Below, piece by piece: positions 45,054 through 53,609 of a stretch of DNA of 64,000 nt (positions are counted from its first letter, which is position 1; every line of letters starts with the position of its first letter). Made by a program: the position numbers and the translations under genes. Below the pieces are notes generated by a model, which worked only from the letters and a program-made list of their open reading frames with translations, did no database searches and was not told the origin of the DNA. Origin of the DNA: Paraburkholderia sp. (lineage in GTDB: Bacteria > Pseudomonadota > Gammaproteobacteria > Burkholderiales > Burkholderiaceae); assembly GCA_004322045.1 (NCBI GenBank), contig SCRN01000020.1, positions 106,850-170,849 on the forward strand, written 5' to 3'.

Positions 45054-46550
45054 TCACTCCGTCGGCGCCCGCGTTACGGGAACAGGAAGATAAATCGCCT
45101 GATGTTCGAGGAACGCACCGAGACCTTCAGGCCCCCCCTCCCTCCCGATCCCCGACTGCTTGAAGCCGCCGAACGGCACGTTCGGCGCGATCCCGAGTCC
45201 ATTGACCGAGACATTCCCGGTCCTGATTCGGCGCGCGATCGCACTACCACGCTCGACATCACTCGTGAAAACCGTGCCGCTCAAGCCGAAATCCGTGTCG
45301 TTCGCCATTGCGACCGCTTGATCGATGTCGTCGTACGCCATGATCGAAACGACAGGCCCGAAAATTTCTTCCCGCGCGATCGTCATGTTCGGTGTCACGC
45401 CGGCGAACACCGTAGGCTCGACAAAGAACCCCGTTTCGAATCGGCGACTACGGCCACCGCCCGTCACGATCCGTGCTCCCTCCGTGTAACCCGCTTCGAT
45501 GTACCGCATCACCCGATCGAGCTGACGCCGATTCGCAAGCGGCCCGATTTGCGTGTCGATGCTCCAGGGGTCGCCCACCTTCAGGCCGCCAATGACAGCG
45601 CTATATGCATCGATGAAGGCTTGCTCGCGACTGCGTGGGACCAGAATCCGGGTTTGTGCGAAGCAAATTTGCCCCGAGAAAGGCATGGTCACCGGCGCCA
45701 ATGCGGCGAGCGTGGCGTTCAGTTCCGCATCGTCGAGAACGATGGCGGCGGATTTCCCCCCCAACTCGAGCGTCACCCGGGCAAGCCGGTCTGCGCAGGT
45801 TTTCGCAATCAGCTTTCCCGTCGCGGTACTCCCGGTAAAGCTCACTTTGTCCACTTCCCGCTTCGATACCAGATAGGCGCCGCCGTCCGCATCGGCAGTA
45901 ATCACATTGAGCACGCCTGGCGGCAGACCCGCCTCGTGCGCACATTCGGCCACGACAAGTGCATCGAACGGCGTCTCCGGCGGCGTCTTTACCACTACCG
46001 TGCAGCCGGCTGCCAGTGCGGCGCCAAGCTTGTACGAGAGAATCGGTAACTGGGCATTCCAGGGAGCAATCAGCGCCGCCACGCCAACCGGCTGGCGGAT
46101 GATTCTCGCCTCTCCATTTCGCGTCGAACGGACTTCCTCGAACTCGAACGTCGACGCTAACCCGGCGTAGTAATCCAGCATCGCCGTCGCGGTGGGCGCG
46201 AACATATCGGCGAACCCAACAGGTGCTCCGACCTCGGCGGTCCAGATTCGCGACAGAAGGGGGATGCGCAATCCGAGCGCCTCGGACATCCGTCGTAGGC
46301 AAGCAGCGCGTTCAGTGCCGGACATACGCGGCCACGGACCCGTATCGAACGCCTTTCTCGCGGCATTCACTGCTCTATCCACATCGCCGGTGTCCGCCAG
46401 CCGAGCCGTCGCAAATGCCGATTCGGTCGACGGCGAGACCAGCGATACGGAAGCGTTCGAACCACTTTGCACCCACTGACCATCGATGTAAAACCTGGAC
46501 AGCACGTCTTCGCTCAGCTCTGACTGCGGATAAAACGGAAAATCGGACAT
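45054..46550 (-). CDS. Aldehyde dehydrogenase (NAD(P)+)
   Basis: 498-residue ALDH oxidising an aldehyde to a carboxylate. It shows APWNAQLPILSYKLGAALAA, SFTGSTATGKLIA (cofactor turn), VTLELGGKSAAIV with the general-base Glu, FSGQICFAQTRI with the catalytic Cys, and EEIFGPVVSIMAY. AGGAAAACCC before ATG 46550 (MSDFPFYPQSE) sets the start. It lies between the FadL-like channel gene and the GMC oxidoreductase and presumably acts after the latter. Confidence 0.94.
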   Translation of the reverse strand: MSDFPFYPQSELSEDVLSRFYIDGQWVQSGSNASVSLVSPSTESAFATARLADTGDVDRAVNAARKAFDTGPWPRMSGTERAACLRRMSEALGLRIPLLSRIWTAEVGAPVGFADMFAPTATAMLDYYAGLASTFEFEEVRSTRNGEARIIRQPVGVAALIAPWNAQLPILSYKLGAALAAGCTVVVKTPPETPFDALVVAECAHEAGLPPGVLNVITADADGGAYLVSKREVDKVSFTGSTATGKLIAKTCADRLARVTLELGGKSAAIVLDDAELNATLAALAPVTMPFSGQICFAQTRILVPRSREQAFIDAYSAVIGGLKVGDPWSIDTQIGPLANRRQLDRVMRYIEAGYTEGARIVTGGGRSRRFETGFFVEPTVFAGVTPNMTIAREEIFGPVVSIMAYDDIDQAVAMANDTDFGLSGTVFTSDVERGSAIARRIRTGNVSVNGLGIAPNVPFGGFKQSGIGREGGPEGLGAFLEHQAIYLPVPVTRAPTE

Positions 46551-46630
46551 GGGTTTTCCTGGTATTGGCTCTTCGTTTCTCATGAGATCCGATGGGCAGC
46601 TTCACCGGCATCGACTCCCGGCTATATGAC

Positions 46631-47815
46631 CTAAAAGCGGTGCCCGTAACTCACGCCGAAGACCTCGGTTTTTGTTCTTTCGCGAAAGCCGGTACTGGCG
46701 CCGTCGCCGGTGATCGTGACAGGGAATCCGTACTCGAAAACCCCGCTCACTTCATCGGTCTTGTTGAATCGGTAGGTCGTACCCGCGGAAACGGCTGTGG
46801 AGACCGCCATAGCCGATAGCAGGTTTTGCGCAACCACCGACGGTCCGATCGGATGATTACCGCGTGAGAAGCCCGTTCGGAGCGTCCATCGCGAGTTCAC
46901 GTCCCATGCTGCACCGATGCGGAAAAAATCCTGGTTCTGCCAGCCGAATCCTTGCGCCGAGCCGATGACCGTATTCGAAAATTCGAGGTGCAACCAGTCC
47001 GCGGAAACCGTGACGCTTGGCACGACCTTGTATGCGATGCCGACACCGTATTGAGCGCCGATATCGATTCGGCCGCCGCCGCCCGCCAGCAAGTCGTTTT
47101 CGTAGCCGGCCAGCTTGGTCATCCGAATGCGGCTGGCGTAGCTCGCGCCGAACGTGAATGCCGGGGTCGGCTGCCAGATATAACCAATCCGCGCGCCGTA
47201 GCCGAAAGCGCTCGACACCCCGTGCGAGGGCAGTGGGTGCAGTGTCCCGTCGCCCATGGGAACGATCGCACCATTTGCGGAGAACCGTTCGTATGCCAGC
47301 GCCAGACTGACACCGATGATGTTGTGCTCCGTGATCCTGTATGTGACAGTTGGCGCGGCAATCGCGGTCTCCAAGCTCGATTGGGCCACCCCCGCACCTG
47401 CAATCGGAAGGGCGGGTCGACCATAACTCGTGCCGACGCCAACGCCAAATAGCGACACGCCCAACGTCAGCCGCGGCGTGATCTGCCAGTTCGCACCGCC
47501 GTCAGGAACCGGATACACCTTTCCTGTATGCAATGTATTGGATGCGCTCCCATAGTCGAAGTCGGTCAATGGTTCGAGCAATTGAACGCCGAAGTCGGTT
47601 CGCGAACCCACTAATCCCATGCCTGCAGGATTGTCGGCGGCCGCCGTACTGTCCTGCGGAAATGCGATCGAGGTGCCTGCCATACCGGCCGACATAACAC
47701 CGGTGCCGCTGAGCGCGATACCGTCGACCGCCCGTGCGTATTGAGCGGGAAGTATTGCGAGCGCGCCTACTGCTAACGTGCGCGCGTAATACATCCCATC
47801 GAATCGCTTCGACAT
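46631..47815 (-). CDS. FadL/TodX-family outer-membrane channel
   Basis: 394-residue outer-membrane beta-barrel of the OmpP1/FadL/TodX family, which admits hydrophobic compounds such as long-chain fatty acids or toluene. It has a signal peptide (TLAVGALAILPAQYARA), the N-terminal hatch segment (DGIALSGTGVMSAGMAGTSI, DSTAAADNPAGMGLVG), alternating amphipathic strands, and the C-terminal aromatic residue of barrel proteins (SYGHRF). Its place between the reductase and the dehydrogenases suggests that the operon's substrate is poorly water-soluble. Confidence 0.9.
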   Translation of the reverse strand: MSKRFDGMYYARTLAVGALAILPAQYARAVDGIALSGTGVMSAGMAGTSIAFPQDSTAAADNPAGMGLVGSRTDFGVQLLEPLTDFDYGSASNTLHTGKVYPVPDGGANWQITPRLTLGVSLFGVGVGTSYGRPALPIAGAGVAQSSLETAIAAPTVTYRITEHNIIGVSLALAYERFSANGAIVPMGDGTLHPLPSHGVSSAFGYGARIGYIWQPTPAFTFGASYASRIRMTKLAGYENDLLAGGGGRIDIGAQYGVGIAYKVVPSVTVSADWLHLEFSNTVIGSAQGFGWQNQDFFRIGAAWDVNSRWTLRTGFSRGNHPIGPSVVAQNLLSAMAVSTAVSAGTTYRFNKTDEVSGVFEYGFPVTITGDGASTGFRERTKTEVFGVSYGHRF

Positions 47816-47870
47816 CTTGTCTCCGAATATTGTTTTGATGACGGCTCCGCCTATAAGCGGCAGCCTTGGG

Positions 47871-48833
47871 TTACAAGTCGACTACCAGCAACTTTGAACG
47901 CGAACGTGATACGCAGACCGCCATGCAATTGCCGCTCGCGTGCTCTTGGGAGGTGAGAAAGCAGTCGCGATGGTCAGGGCACCCGTCCAACACCTTCACG
48001 ACGCAGGTTCCGCAGACGCCTTGCTCGCACGACGTCTCAACATCCACGCCATGCTCGCGTAGCACATCGACGATCGTCTTGCCCGGCGGCACCCTGAACG
48101 TCTCGTTCGAACGCGCCAGCTTCAGGTCGAAGGAGGTGTCGAGTTCCGCGCCCGACGCTGCCGTTGCGGCGAAGTATTCGAGGTGGACGGCGTCGTCGGG
48201 CCACCCGTGACGTGCGGCGACCATGCGCACCGTATCCATGAACGGTTGCGGCCCGCACAGATACAAATGGCAATCGTCTCGGCGGTTGCCAAGCGCATCG
48301 GCCAACGTCGCCTCGACGGCATCACGCTCCTGCCCAAACAGCAATTGGCACGAGCCATCGAGCGCCGCGTCGCTCAATTCGTCGCAGAATGCCGCGTGAG
48401 CTTCGGAACGCGCGAAATACAGCAAGTCGAACGGTTGGCCGCAATCACGCAGCAGACGCGCCATGCTGATGATGGGGGTAATACCGATGCCACCAGCCAC
48501 CAGCAAACTTCTGCGGGCTTCGCGATGCATCGGAAAGTGATTGCGCGGCGCGGAGATGCTCAATTCGCTGCCCACGCTCAACGATTCGTGAACGAACTTC
48601 GAGCCACCGCGCGACGCTGCTTCCCGTTTGACGGCAACCTCGTACGTCGAATTGTCCCGATACGATCCGCACAGCGAATACTGCCGGATGATTCCCGGGC
48701 CGAGATGCAGATCGATATGCGAACCGGGCTCCCATACGGGAAGCAAGGATCCGTCCCGGGGCGCCAGTTTCAGCAGACGGATGCCTTCTGCAATGGTTTC
48801 GGCGGCAATAACTCGAACGGGAATGGTATTCAT
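47871..48833 (-). CDS. VanB/phthalate-dioxygenase-type reductase (FMN, 2Fe-2S)
   Basis: 320-residue electron-transfer partner of the Rieske oxygenase. The order is flavin domain (EPGSHIDLHLGPGIIRQYSL), NAD domain (SLLVAGGIGITPIISMARLL, CHLYLCGPQPFMD), then a C-terminal plant-type ferredoxin with Cys ligands in CEQGVCGTCVVKVL plus a final Cys in HRDCFLTSQE. This layout is class IA (phthalate dioxygenase reductase, vanillate demethylase VanB). It follows the oxygenase gene by 66-78 bases. ATG 48833 (MNTIPVRV) or 48845 (MHLAMN) could be the start; neither has a clear ribosome-binding site. Confidence 0.93.
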   Translation of the reverse strand: MNTIPVRVIAAETIAEGIRLLKLAPRDGSLLPVWEPGSHIDLHLGPGIIRQYSLCGSYRDNSTYEVAVKREAASRGGSKFVHESLSVGSELSISAPRNHFPMHREARRSLLVAGGIGITPIISMARLLRDCGQPFDLLYFARSEAHAAFCDELSDAALDGSCQLLFGQERDAVEATLADALGNRRDDCHLYLCGPQPFMDTVRMVAARHGWPDDAVHLEYFAATAASGAELDTSFDLKLARSNETFRVPPGKTIVDVLREHGVDVETSCEQGVCGTCVVKVLDGCPDHRDCFLTSQEHASGNCMAVCVSRSRSKLLVVDL

Positions 48834-48911
48834 GGCAAGGTGCATCGATTAAATTCGGGTAATACAAAAGCGGCTCGTCGCGCCGCATAAAGCGGCGACA
48901 CGCGCGTTACG

Positions 48912-50237
48912 TCATGCTTCGGGTTGCTGCAACCGGAACAGATCGCCGCTCTCGGCGTAATTCGCGCAATACGCTTCCTTCGATTCCCCGGCGCTGATCT
49001 CGCCGGTGATCACGACCATGTCTCGGAAATCGTTGTCCTCTTGACGGCGCACCACGCCGCGAGGATCACCGCCTTCTGCGAGCGCCTGCGCAGCTTCGTC
49101 GAGCATCCGGCGAGCGCGCACGATGGCGATGTCGGATGACGACAGATGCTCATGGCTCTGGTCGTGGATCGTGCCTTGCGACTGCGTGATCGCTATGTCA
49201 TGAACCGAGAAGCACTCGCCCAGGCCCAGATAGGCCTCGCGATCCATCGATTCGCGGTCCTGCGAATACAAATCGCTTTTCGCTCTTCGCATGCGGTCGC
49301 CTTCTACCTTCTCGGATTCGTATTGCTTGTGAAGTGCATCTTTATCGAGCTTGCCGCTGCGGTGAAAGATGAACTCCCAGCGCCAGTGATGCTCATCGTC
49401 GATAGGCACGTCCCATAGCATGGTGATGCCGCCCTCCCCCAGGTAGCCCTCGAAACCACCGACCGCACACGCATTTGGCATGACGAAATTGGTGATGCGG
49501 ATCGACGAGCGATCGGTACCTTCGATCTTGCGCAACGTATAGAGCCGCACCCCGAAGCGGGTGTCTTCAACGGAAAGCTCAGGCCGTGCCTGATTCGAAA
49601 ACACACCCCAGCGCGCTTGCATGTCGGCACTCGACAATTCCAACTGGTGCAGATACGAGGTATGGACAGGGTCGATGTTTCCCTCGCTCGCCTGCATCCA
49701 ATTGCAATCGCCAAACCAACGCGTGGTGTAGCGAAATTCGCTACCGCCAGCGAGCGCCGGGTAGTTCGGAAAAAGGGGCGGCTCGCCAGGGCCCATGTAG
49801 GCCCAGAACGCGCCGCCTGCCTCATGAATCGGATAAGACTTCATCCGGATGCGATCCTTGGCCGTCGCCGAAACTTCCGCCGGCTGATCTAGACAGCGTC
49901 CATGCACGTCAAACAGCCAACCGTGATAAGGGCAACGGATACCGCCCGCTTCAATACGGCCCAGAGCAAGGTCGGTGCAACGGTGGGCGCACTTCCGATC
50001 GATCAAGCCTACTTGACCATGGTCATCGCGGAACAACACCAAGTCTTCACCCATGATGCGAATGGGCTGCGGCGCGGCGCCGACGGGCAACGAATCGATC
50101 AGCGCCACCGGCTGCCAGTAACGTCGGAGCAGTTCGCCCGCCGCGGTACCCGCATTGGTCTGCGTCAGGTACTGATACCGGTCGGCTCCGCGCGGACGCG
50201 GCTTGATCGTGATCGGATGCGTGGAGGTGTCCATCAT
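48912..50237 (-). CDS. Rieske non-heme iron oxygenase, large subunit (phthalate-dioxygenase/LigX group)
   Basis: 441-residue ring-hydroxylating or O-demethylating oxygenase. The Rieske cluster is in CAHRCTDLALGRIEAGGIRC followed by PYHGW, and the mononuclear iron ligands lie in EGNIDPVHTSYLH. The segments RRYWQPVALIDSLP, IRIMGEDLVLFRDDHGQVGL and HLSSSDIAIVRARRML place it with phthalate 4,5-dioxygenase, 3-chlorobenzoate dioxygenase and the O-demethylase LigX rather than with alpha/beta-type dioxygenases. With its reductase it is a complete two-component enzyme. The product is inferred to be protocatechuate, since the downstream pathway starts there. AGGAG precedes ATG 50237/50234. It is divergent from LysR1. 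Confidence 0.93.
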   Translation of the reverse strand: MMDTSTHPITIKPRPRGADRYQYLTQTNAGTAAGELLRRYWQPVALIDSLPVGAAPQPIRIMGEDLVLFRDDHGQVGLIDRKCAHRCTDLALGRIEAGGIRCPYHGWLFDVHGRCLDQPAEVSATAKDRIRMKSYPIHEAGGAFWAYMGPGEPPLFPNYPALAGGSEFRYTTRWFGDCNWMQASEGNIDPVHTSYLHQLELSSADMQARWGVFSNQARPELSVEDTRFGVRLYTLRKIEGTDRSSIRITNFVMPNACAVGGFEGYLGEGGITMLWDVPIDDEHHWRWEFIFHRSGKLDKDALHKQYESEKVEGDRMRRAKSDLYSQDRESMDREAYLGLGECFSVHDIAITQSQGTIHDQSHEHLSSSDIAIVRARRMLDEAAQALAEGGDPRGVVRRQEDNDFRDMVVITGEISAGESKEAYCANYAESGDLFRLQQPEA

Positions 50238-50311
50238 GTCTCCTAAGTTCTGTTCAAGGGCAATTGAAGTAGCTCGTCGGCGCAAGCCTCGTTACGCATT
50301 ACGATATATTG

Positions 50312-50355
50312 ATACCTGACATATGAAAATCGCATTTCTAGCATACCTGATATAC
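50312..50355. promoter_or_regulatory. Candidate LysR1 binding sites: 12-bp direct repeat
   Basis: ATACCTGACATA (50312-50323) and ATACCTGATATA (50343-50354) are direct repeats with one mismatch, 31 bases apart (about three helical turns), in the 153-bp region between the Rieske gene and LysR1. They are AT-rich and well placed for a LysR-type regulator controlling both directions. The octamer TGACATAT (50317) recurs at the second LysR promoter (58782). Confidence 0.5.
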
Positions 50356-50390
50356 AATAGAAAGCAGGATTCGGACTACGGGCACGGGAC

Positions 50391-51332
50391 ATGGAAATCA
50401 AGCAGCTCCAACACTTTTCGCGCATCGCCGAAATCGGCAACCTGACGCGGGCCGCCAGCGTCCTTGGCTTGACTCAAGCCGCGCTGAGTAGGCAGGTCGG
50501 GCAACTCGAAGCAGAGCTGGGTACGGAATTGTTCAGGCGTACTGGCCGCGGACTCGTCCTGACCGATGCGGGTCAACGTCTGCTTGATCACGTCCCATTG
50601 ATCCTGCGCCAGATTGCGCTTGCCGAACGCGCGGTCAGGGGCAGCACGGGGCCCGCACAGGGGAACCTGGTGTTGGGATTGCCACCCAGTCTCGCGCGCA
50701 CCGTCGTTGTGCCGCTTATCGATGCGTTCCGCGAGCGGTTGCCCGAAGTCACACTACGCACCGTTGACGGCCTATCTGCGAATCTGGTCGAACTCGTGGG
50801 TACAGGCAAGCTCGACTGCTCGGTGGTCTACAATCAACCGCCGAGCGATGTCGTGGAGTTGCGTTTGCTGGCCGACGAGGAGTTGTATCTCGTTGCGAGT
50901 GCGGCGACACGGCGCGCAGGAAAACCACTGCCGCGTTCCCTCACGCTCGCCGACGTCGCTACGCTCGAGCTGGTGACGGCCGGCACCACCAATGCCGTGC
51001 ATACGGCACTGGCGAGCGCGATGGCGGCACTCGGGTTGAAGCCGCAGGTAGTGCATGAGATCGAGAATCTCACGGCGATCCTGGACTTGGTGCGCAAAGG
51101 TTACGGGTGCTCGGTCATTCCGTTGAGCGGCGTGCATCCCTGCATCGCAGATCCGACTCTGCGACTGCATCGCATACGCAAACCCGTTCTACGATGCAGC
51201 CTCTCGGTGGTGACGCCTGCGCGCGCATCGAACGACGTGCTGATTGCACAGGGAACGGCATTGGTTCGCGAGGTCGTGCGCCAGCAGCTCGTCCGGTTTC
51301 ACAAAGAAGTCGAAGAGGCCATCGACGCGTAG
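50391..51332 (+). CDS. LysR-family transcriptional regulator (upper-pathway operon)
   Basis: 313-residue LysR-type regulator: winged HTH at 1-60 (MEIKQLQHFSRIAEIGNLTR, LTQAALSRQVGQLEAELGTE) and an effector-binding domain at 90-300. It is divergent from the Rieske/reductase/FadL/ALDH/GMC/chemoreceptor operon, which it most probably controls in response to a substrate or pathway intermediate. It is similar throughout to LysR2 at 58833, for example both have LVLGLPPSLART / IVVALPPSVSLT and DCSVVYNQP / DCAVVYTVP segments, so the two are probably paralogues with related effectors. Confidence 0.93.
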   Translation: MEIKQLQHFSRIAEIGNLTRAASVLGLTQAALSRQVGQLEAELGTELFRRTGRGLVLTDAGQRLLDHVPLILRQIALAERAVRGSTGPAQGNLVLGLPPSLARTVVVPLIDAFRERLPEVTLRTVDGLSANLVELVGTGKLDCSVVYNQPPSDVVELRLLADEELYLVASAATRRAGKPLPRSLTLADVATLELVTAGTTNAVHTALASAMAALGLKPQVVHEIENLTAILDLVRKGYGCSVIPLSGVHPCIADPTLRLHRIRKPVLRCSLSVVTPARASNDVLIAQGTALVREVVRQQLVRFHKEVEEAIDA

Positions 51333-51388
51333 TTCACCGTGTCGCTGGCCTGCCCGAATCGCCATGCCTCGAGGCCGGCGATTCGTTC

Positions 51389-52558
51389 TCAAAAGCGGTG
51401 TTGCATTCCGAACAACACACCGATCTGTTTGGCGTTCGGCACCGTGAAGTTGCCGGCGCCAACCGAATACGATGCACGGCTATTGTTTTGCATAAACCCC
51501 AGCATCGTGTAGAGCGACGTTCGTTTGGACAACAGATAGGTTGCACGCATCACGTAGTAGTTGGCGTTCTTTTGATCCGTTGTGGTGATTCTGGACACTT
51601 CACCGTCAAGCTCAATATCGGGCCTCAGCAAATACGACGCGCCGCCGTAAAAAATGTTGGTCTGATATCTCGTCGCCGCCGTCGTCATACGATGGATGGC
51701 GCCGCCACGTAAAGCAAAATCGCCTAATTGGAAATATCCACTCACCATATATCGTGTCGTGGTTTCACCGGAGTTCGACAGCAGCAGCGGCATCGATGGG
51801 TCGTAAGAGACACTCCCGGGCAACAAGCCCGGCCCACCGCGCAACTGATCGTAGACGAACTGCAACCCCAGCTCCGGCCCCCAGTAACCGGCCAACGCCG
51901 TAATCTGCCGGCAGGCTGTTGAGCTTCCCCCCACATTGCCCGGACAATTCGTTGCCCCCGGATTGAACGCCGCGCCGCCATTTACGGCTGCGGGTCCCGG
52001 GCTGGTTGCTCCATCGCGTCCCGTGCTATAAGTAGCGCCAACAACGAAATGATGGAAGTTCGCGAAGTAACTTATCGTGTTGTCGGACCGGCTATTTGGC
52101 AGGTAAGGATCCAGCGCCGCCAACGAATAGAGCGCCGGGCCCAACACCGTCGACTTCATCAACGCGACGTAGGTCATGTTGATCTGACGTCCCGCGCGAA
52201 TCGTGCCGTACGGTGTCTCGAGTCCTACCCAAGCGGACCGCCCGAAGAGGCGATTGCCATTCTGAAGTGCGCCTGAATTAGGCGCAAAACCGCTCTCCAG
52301 CTCAAAAATGGCGTTCACGCCCGAGCCCAGATATTCCTTTCCGTGCAATCCCCATCGCGATGGTAGAGCGCCCGAGAGCGAGGTCATGCGAACGGCCGAA
52401 CCCGATGCGCTAGTTTGCCCGGGTGCCCTTGCCGATTGGCTTTCCCAGTCCACGCCGGTATCGATAATTCCATAGAGCGTTACGGTGCCCTGTGCGCGCG
52501 CATGAATAGACGTCAACAGTGAAGCCGCGACCAACGTCGCGGTCAGAATGGTTTTCAT
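51389..52558 (-). CDS. Burkholderia-type general porin
   Basis: 389-residue trimeric porin: signal peptide MKTILTATLVAASLLTSIHARA, first strand GTVTLYGIIDTGVDW, the L3-type constriction region (RLFGRSAWVGLETPYGTIRA) and the C-terminal GMQHRF with final Phe. It lies between LysR1 and the ligC-containing operon, on the same strand as the lig genes. It may admit small aromatic acids into the periplasm (inference from position). The 97-base gap to ligC leaves open whether it is part of the lig transcript. Confidence 0.92.
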   Translation of the reverse strand: MKTILTATLVAASLLTSIHARAQGTVTLYGIIDTGVDWESQSARAPGQTSASGSAVRMTSLSGALPSRWGLHGKEYLGSGVNAIFELESGFAPNSGALQNGNRLFGRSAWVGLETPYGTIRAGRQINMTYVALMKSTVLGPALYSLAALDPYLPNSRSDNTISYFANFHHFVVGATYSTGRDGATSPGPAAVNGGAAFNPGATNCPGNVGGSSTACRQITALAGYWGPELGLQFVYDQLRGGPGLLPGSVSYDPSMPLLLSNSGETTTRYMVSGYFQLGDFALRGGAIHRMTTAATRYQTNIFYGGASYLLRPDIELDGEVSRITTTDQKNANYYVMRATYLLSKRTSLYTMLGFMQNNSRASYSVGAGNFTVPNAKQIGVLFGMQHRF

Positions 52559-52655
52559 GTCTCCAATCCTTTATATGGAAAATAGCTACTTTTATTTTTG
52601 TATGACTTGCCGCCCCGAGCCGTGAGCCTCCGCTACATTGGCCACGGCCGGACGC

Positions 52656-53609
52656 TCAGCCCGGTTGTCGGGCGAGTCGATCCAACACCCTGTAACCGGG
52701 CAGCACACGAGCCACGCTTGCATTCGGCTCGCGACGCTCGCGAATCGCGGCGAAAAATTCGGAGTCTTGCCGCACGACCCCGTTTGATTTGATATCGGAG
52801 GAGTCGAGTTGAACGGCATTGCCCATACCGTTCATCAACTCGTCGTAGCGAGCGACATATGTCGCTCCATCGCCGATGTACCGAAACGTCGAGCCGAGCG
52901 GCCCGGCGTTGTTGAAACTGAGCGATAGCGTGCATAAAGCACCGCTTCGACTCTTCAGTTGAATCGACATGTCGAAGGCGATGCCAAGCGTCGGATGGAC
53001 CGGCCCCTGCAGCACGTTCGCTGCAATTAATTCCTCCCCGGTTTGATATAGAAACAAATCGATCGTGTGAGCCGCGTGATGCCACAGCAGATGGTCGACC
53101 CAATCGCGGGGCTGACCCATCGCATTCGTGTTCGTGCGGCGCAGAAAATAGGTTTGCACATCGAGCTGCCGCAACGAAAACTGCCCGGTTCTGATTCGAT
53201 TGCGCATCCAAACGTGTCCGCGATTGAAACGTCGCGTATGCCCGCACATCGCGATCAGACCCGTGCGCTGCTGCCATAACGCCACGGTTTCGGCGTCACT
53301 GAGTGAATCGGCCAGCGGAATCTCGACCATCACGTGCTTGCCCGCCTGCAAGCACGCGATAGCCTGCTCTGCGTGTACAGGCGTGGGTGTGCATAGAATC
53401 ACCGCTTCTATCTCGGGGCGGGCCAACGCTTCGTGCAGCTCGGAGCTGGCCCGTGCGATCCCATAGCGCGCCGCAACCTCACGCGCCTTGCGCAGATCGC
53501 TGTCCACGAGCGACACAACCACCGCCTCGTCCAAGCCCGCGATCGCGTCGAGATGTTGGATGCCAAATGCCCCCGCACCGACCAATGCAACCTTCAGCGC
53601 GGGGCTCAC
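52656..53609 (-). CDS. ligC: 4-carboxy-2-hydroxymuconate-6-semialdehyde dehydrogenase
   Basis: 317-residue Gfo/Idh/MocA-family NADP+ enzyme that oxidises the ring-cleavage product of protocatechuate (as hemiacetal) to 2-pyrone-4,6-dicarboxylate. The Rossmann motif VALVGAGAFGIQHLDAIAGL, CTPTPVHAEQAIACLQAGKH, EIPLADSLSDAE, GHTRRFNRGH, QPRDWVDHLLWHHAAHTIDL and IQLKSRSGALCTLSLSFNN are all LigC-like. It overlaps the ligB stop by 4 bases (ATGA at 53606-53609). The family also includes phthalate dihydrodiol dehydrogenases, but the motifs and the neighbours favour LigC. Confidence 0.92.
   Translation of the reverse strand: MSPALKVALVGAGAFGIQHLDAIAGLDEAVVVSLVDSDLRKAREVAARYGIARASSELHEALARPEIEAVILCTPTPVHAEQAIACLQAGKHVMVEIPLADSLSDAETVALWQQRTGLIAMCGHTRRFNRGHVWMRNRIRTGQFSLRQLDVQTYFLRRTNTNAMGQPRDWVDHLLWHHAAHTIDLFLYQTGEELIAANVLQGPVHPTLGIAFDMSIQLKSRSGALCTLSLSFNNAGPLGSTFRYIGDGATYVARYDELMNGMGNAVQLDSSDIKSNGVVRQDSEFFAAIRERREPNASVARVLPGYRVLDRLARQPG

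Noticed and set aside
43649..45163. A 504-codon plus-strand open frame
   Set aside because: Antisense to the GMC oxidoreductase, which has all family motifs in its own frame.
52656..53609. Phthalate 4,5-dihydrodiol dehydrogenase (same Gfo/Idh/MocA family)
   Set aside because: Sequence blocks such as GHTRRFNRGH and DHLLWHHAAHTIDL, and coupling to ligB, fit LigC better.
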